Below, piece after piece: positions 62,579-64,000 of a DNA stretch of 64,000 bases. The notes under the pieces were generated by a model. The model did no database searches. It saw nothing but the letters and a program-made list of their open reading frames with translations, and was not told where the DNA came from. The translations under genes and the position numbers were made by a program. This DNA comes from Chthonomonadia bacterium (GTDB lineage Bacteria > Armatimonadota > HRBIN16). The stretch lies in NCBI GenBank assembly GCA_013314755.1, contig JABUFA010000017.1, forward strand, positions 1 to 64,000, written 5' to 3'. Positions within the stretch are counted from its first letter, which is position 1; every line of letters starts with the position of its first letter.

Positions 62579-64000
<1,422 letters not shown>

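Overview
The window is a 64 kb piece of a GC-rich (roughly 60% by eye) bacterial chromosome, densely packed with genes and free of phage, transposase or CRISPR signatures. The gene mix is flagellin and chemotaxis genes, MASE1 and hybrid sensor kinases, a PEP-CTERM protein, uroporphyrinogen-decarboxylase-fold proteins beside sugar genes, a cyanobacterial-type acyl-ACP reductase homologue, and D-lyxose-isomerase-like and sugar-ABC genes. This suggests a motile, free-living saccharolytic bacterium of the Armatimonadota or a nearby lineage of the Chloroflexota/Planctomycetota kind. The phylum is an inference from gene content; no rRNA is present.

Layout. 1-949: 5' part of a flagellin gene with a textbook sigma-28 promoter, then a dispersed repeat. 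949-11271: tyrS; a leftward group with a Clp N-domain/ornithine carbamoyltransferase fusion, a GT2 glycosyltransferase and a HEPN/MNT toxin-antitoxin pair; a secreted unknown; then pcrA, ftsY and a CBS-GGDEF protein rightward. 11216-16701: a leftward c-di-GMP operon with an unknown-domain protein, a tiny proline-rich membrane peptide, an intact and a degenerate HD-GYP protein, a GT39-type glycosyltransferase and a TauE/SafE exporter. 16968-20372: sugar-binding lipoprotein, TIM-barrel isomerase, plsY and AMMECR1. 20562-20856: three tRNA genes (Ala, Lys, Ala). 20955-28284: DUF5679, a SEDS-transpeptidase fusion, a URO-D-like protein, and rplS-lepB-rnhB-yraN. 28380-41165: MASE1 kinase, cheW-cheA-HDOD, a GAF/PAS kinase, a 1,211-residue secreted glycosidase-like protein and a hybrid kinase. 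41533-54932: gnd, a DUF5010-like protein, a DUF433/DUF5615 pair, a sugar-isomerase operon, the acyl-ACP-reductase homologue, a second URO-D-like protein, a PEP-CTERM protein, and a sugar ABC binding protein with its permease. 55048-59281: infC-rpmI-rplT-pheS-pheT. 59329-64000: an orphan antitoxin-like gene, an NHLRC2-like thioredoxin protein, and divergent oxyR/katG; katG runs off the right edge.

Main points of interest are two unusual domain fusions (Clp_N with ornithine carbamoyltransferase; SEDS polymerase with class B transpeptidase), an unnamed domain shared by the diguanylate cyclase and the c-di-GMP operon, an AUC start for IF3, a PheT without its OB-fold tRNA-binding domain, and two families of dispersed palindromic repeats. 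One repeat copy supplies the last 12 codons and the stop of a membrane-protein gene.
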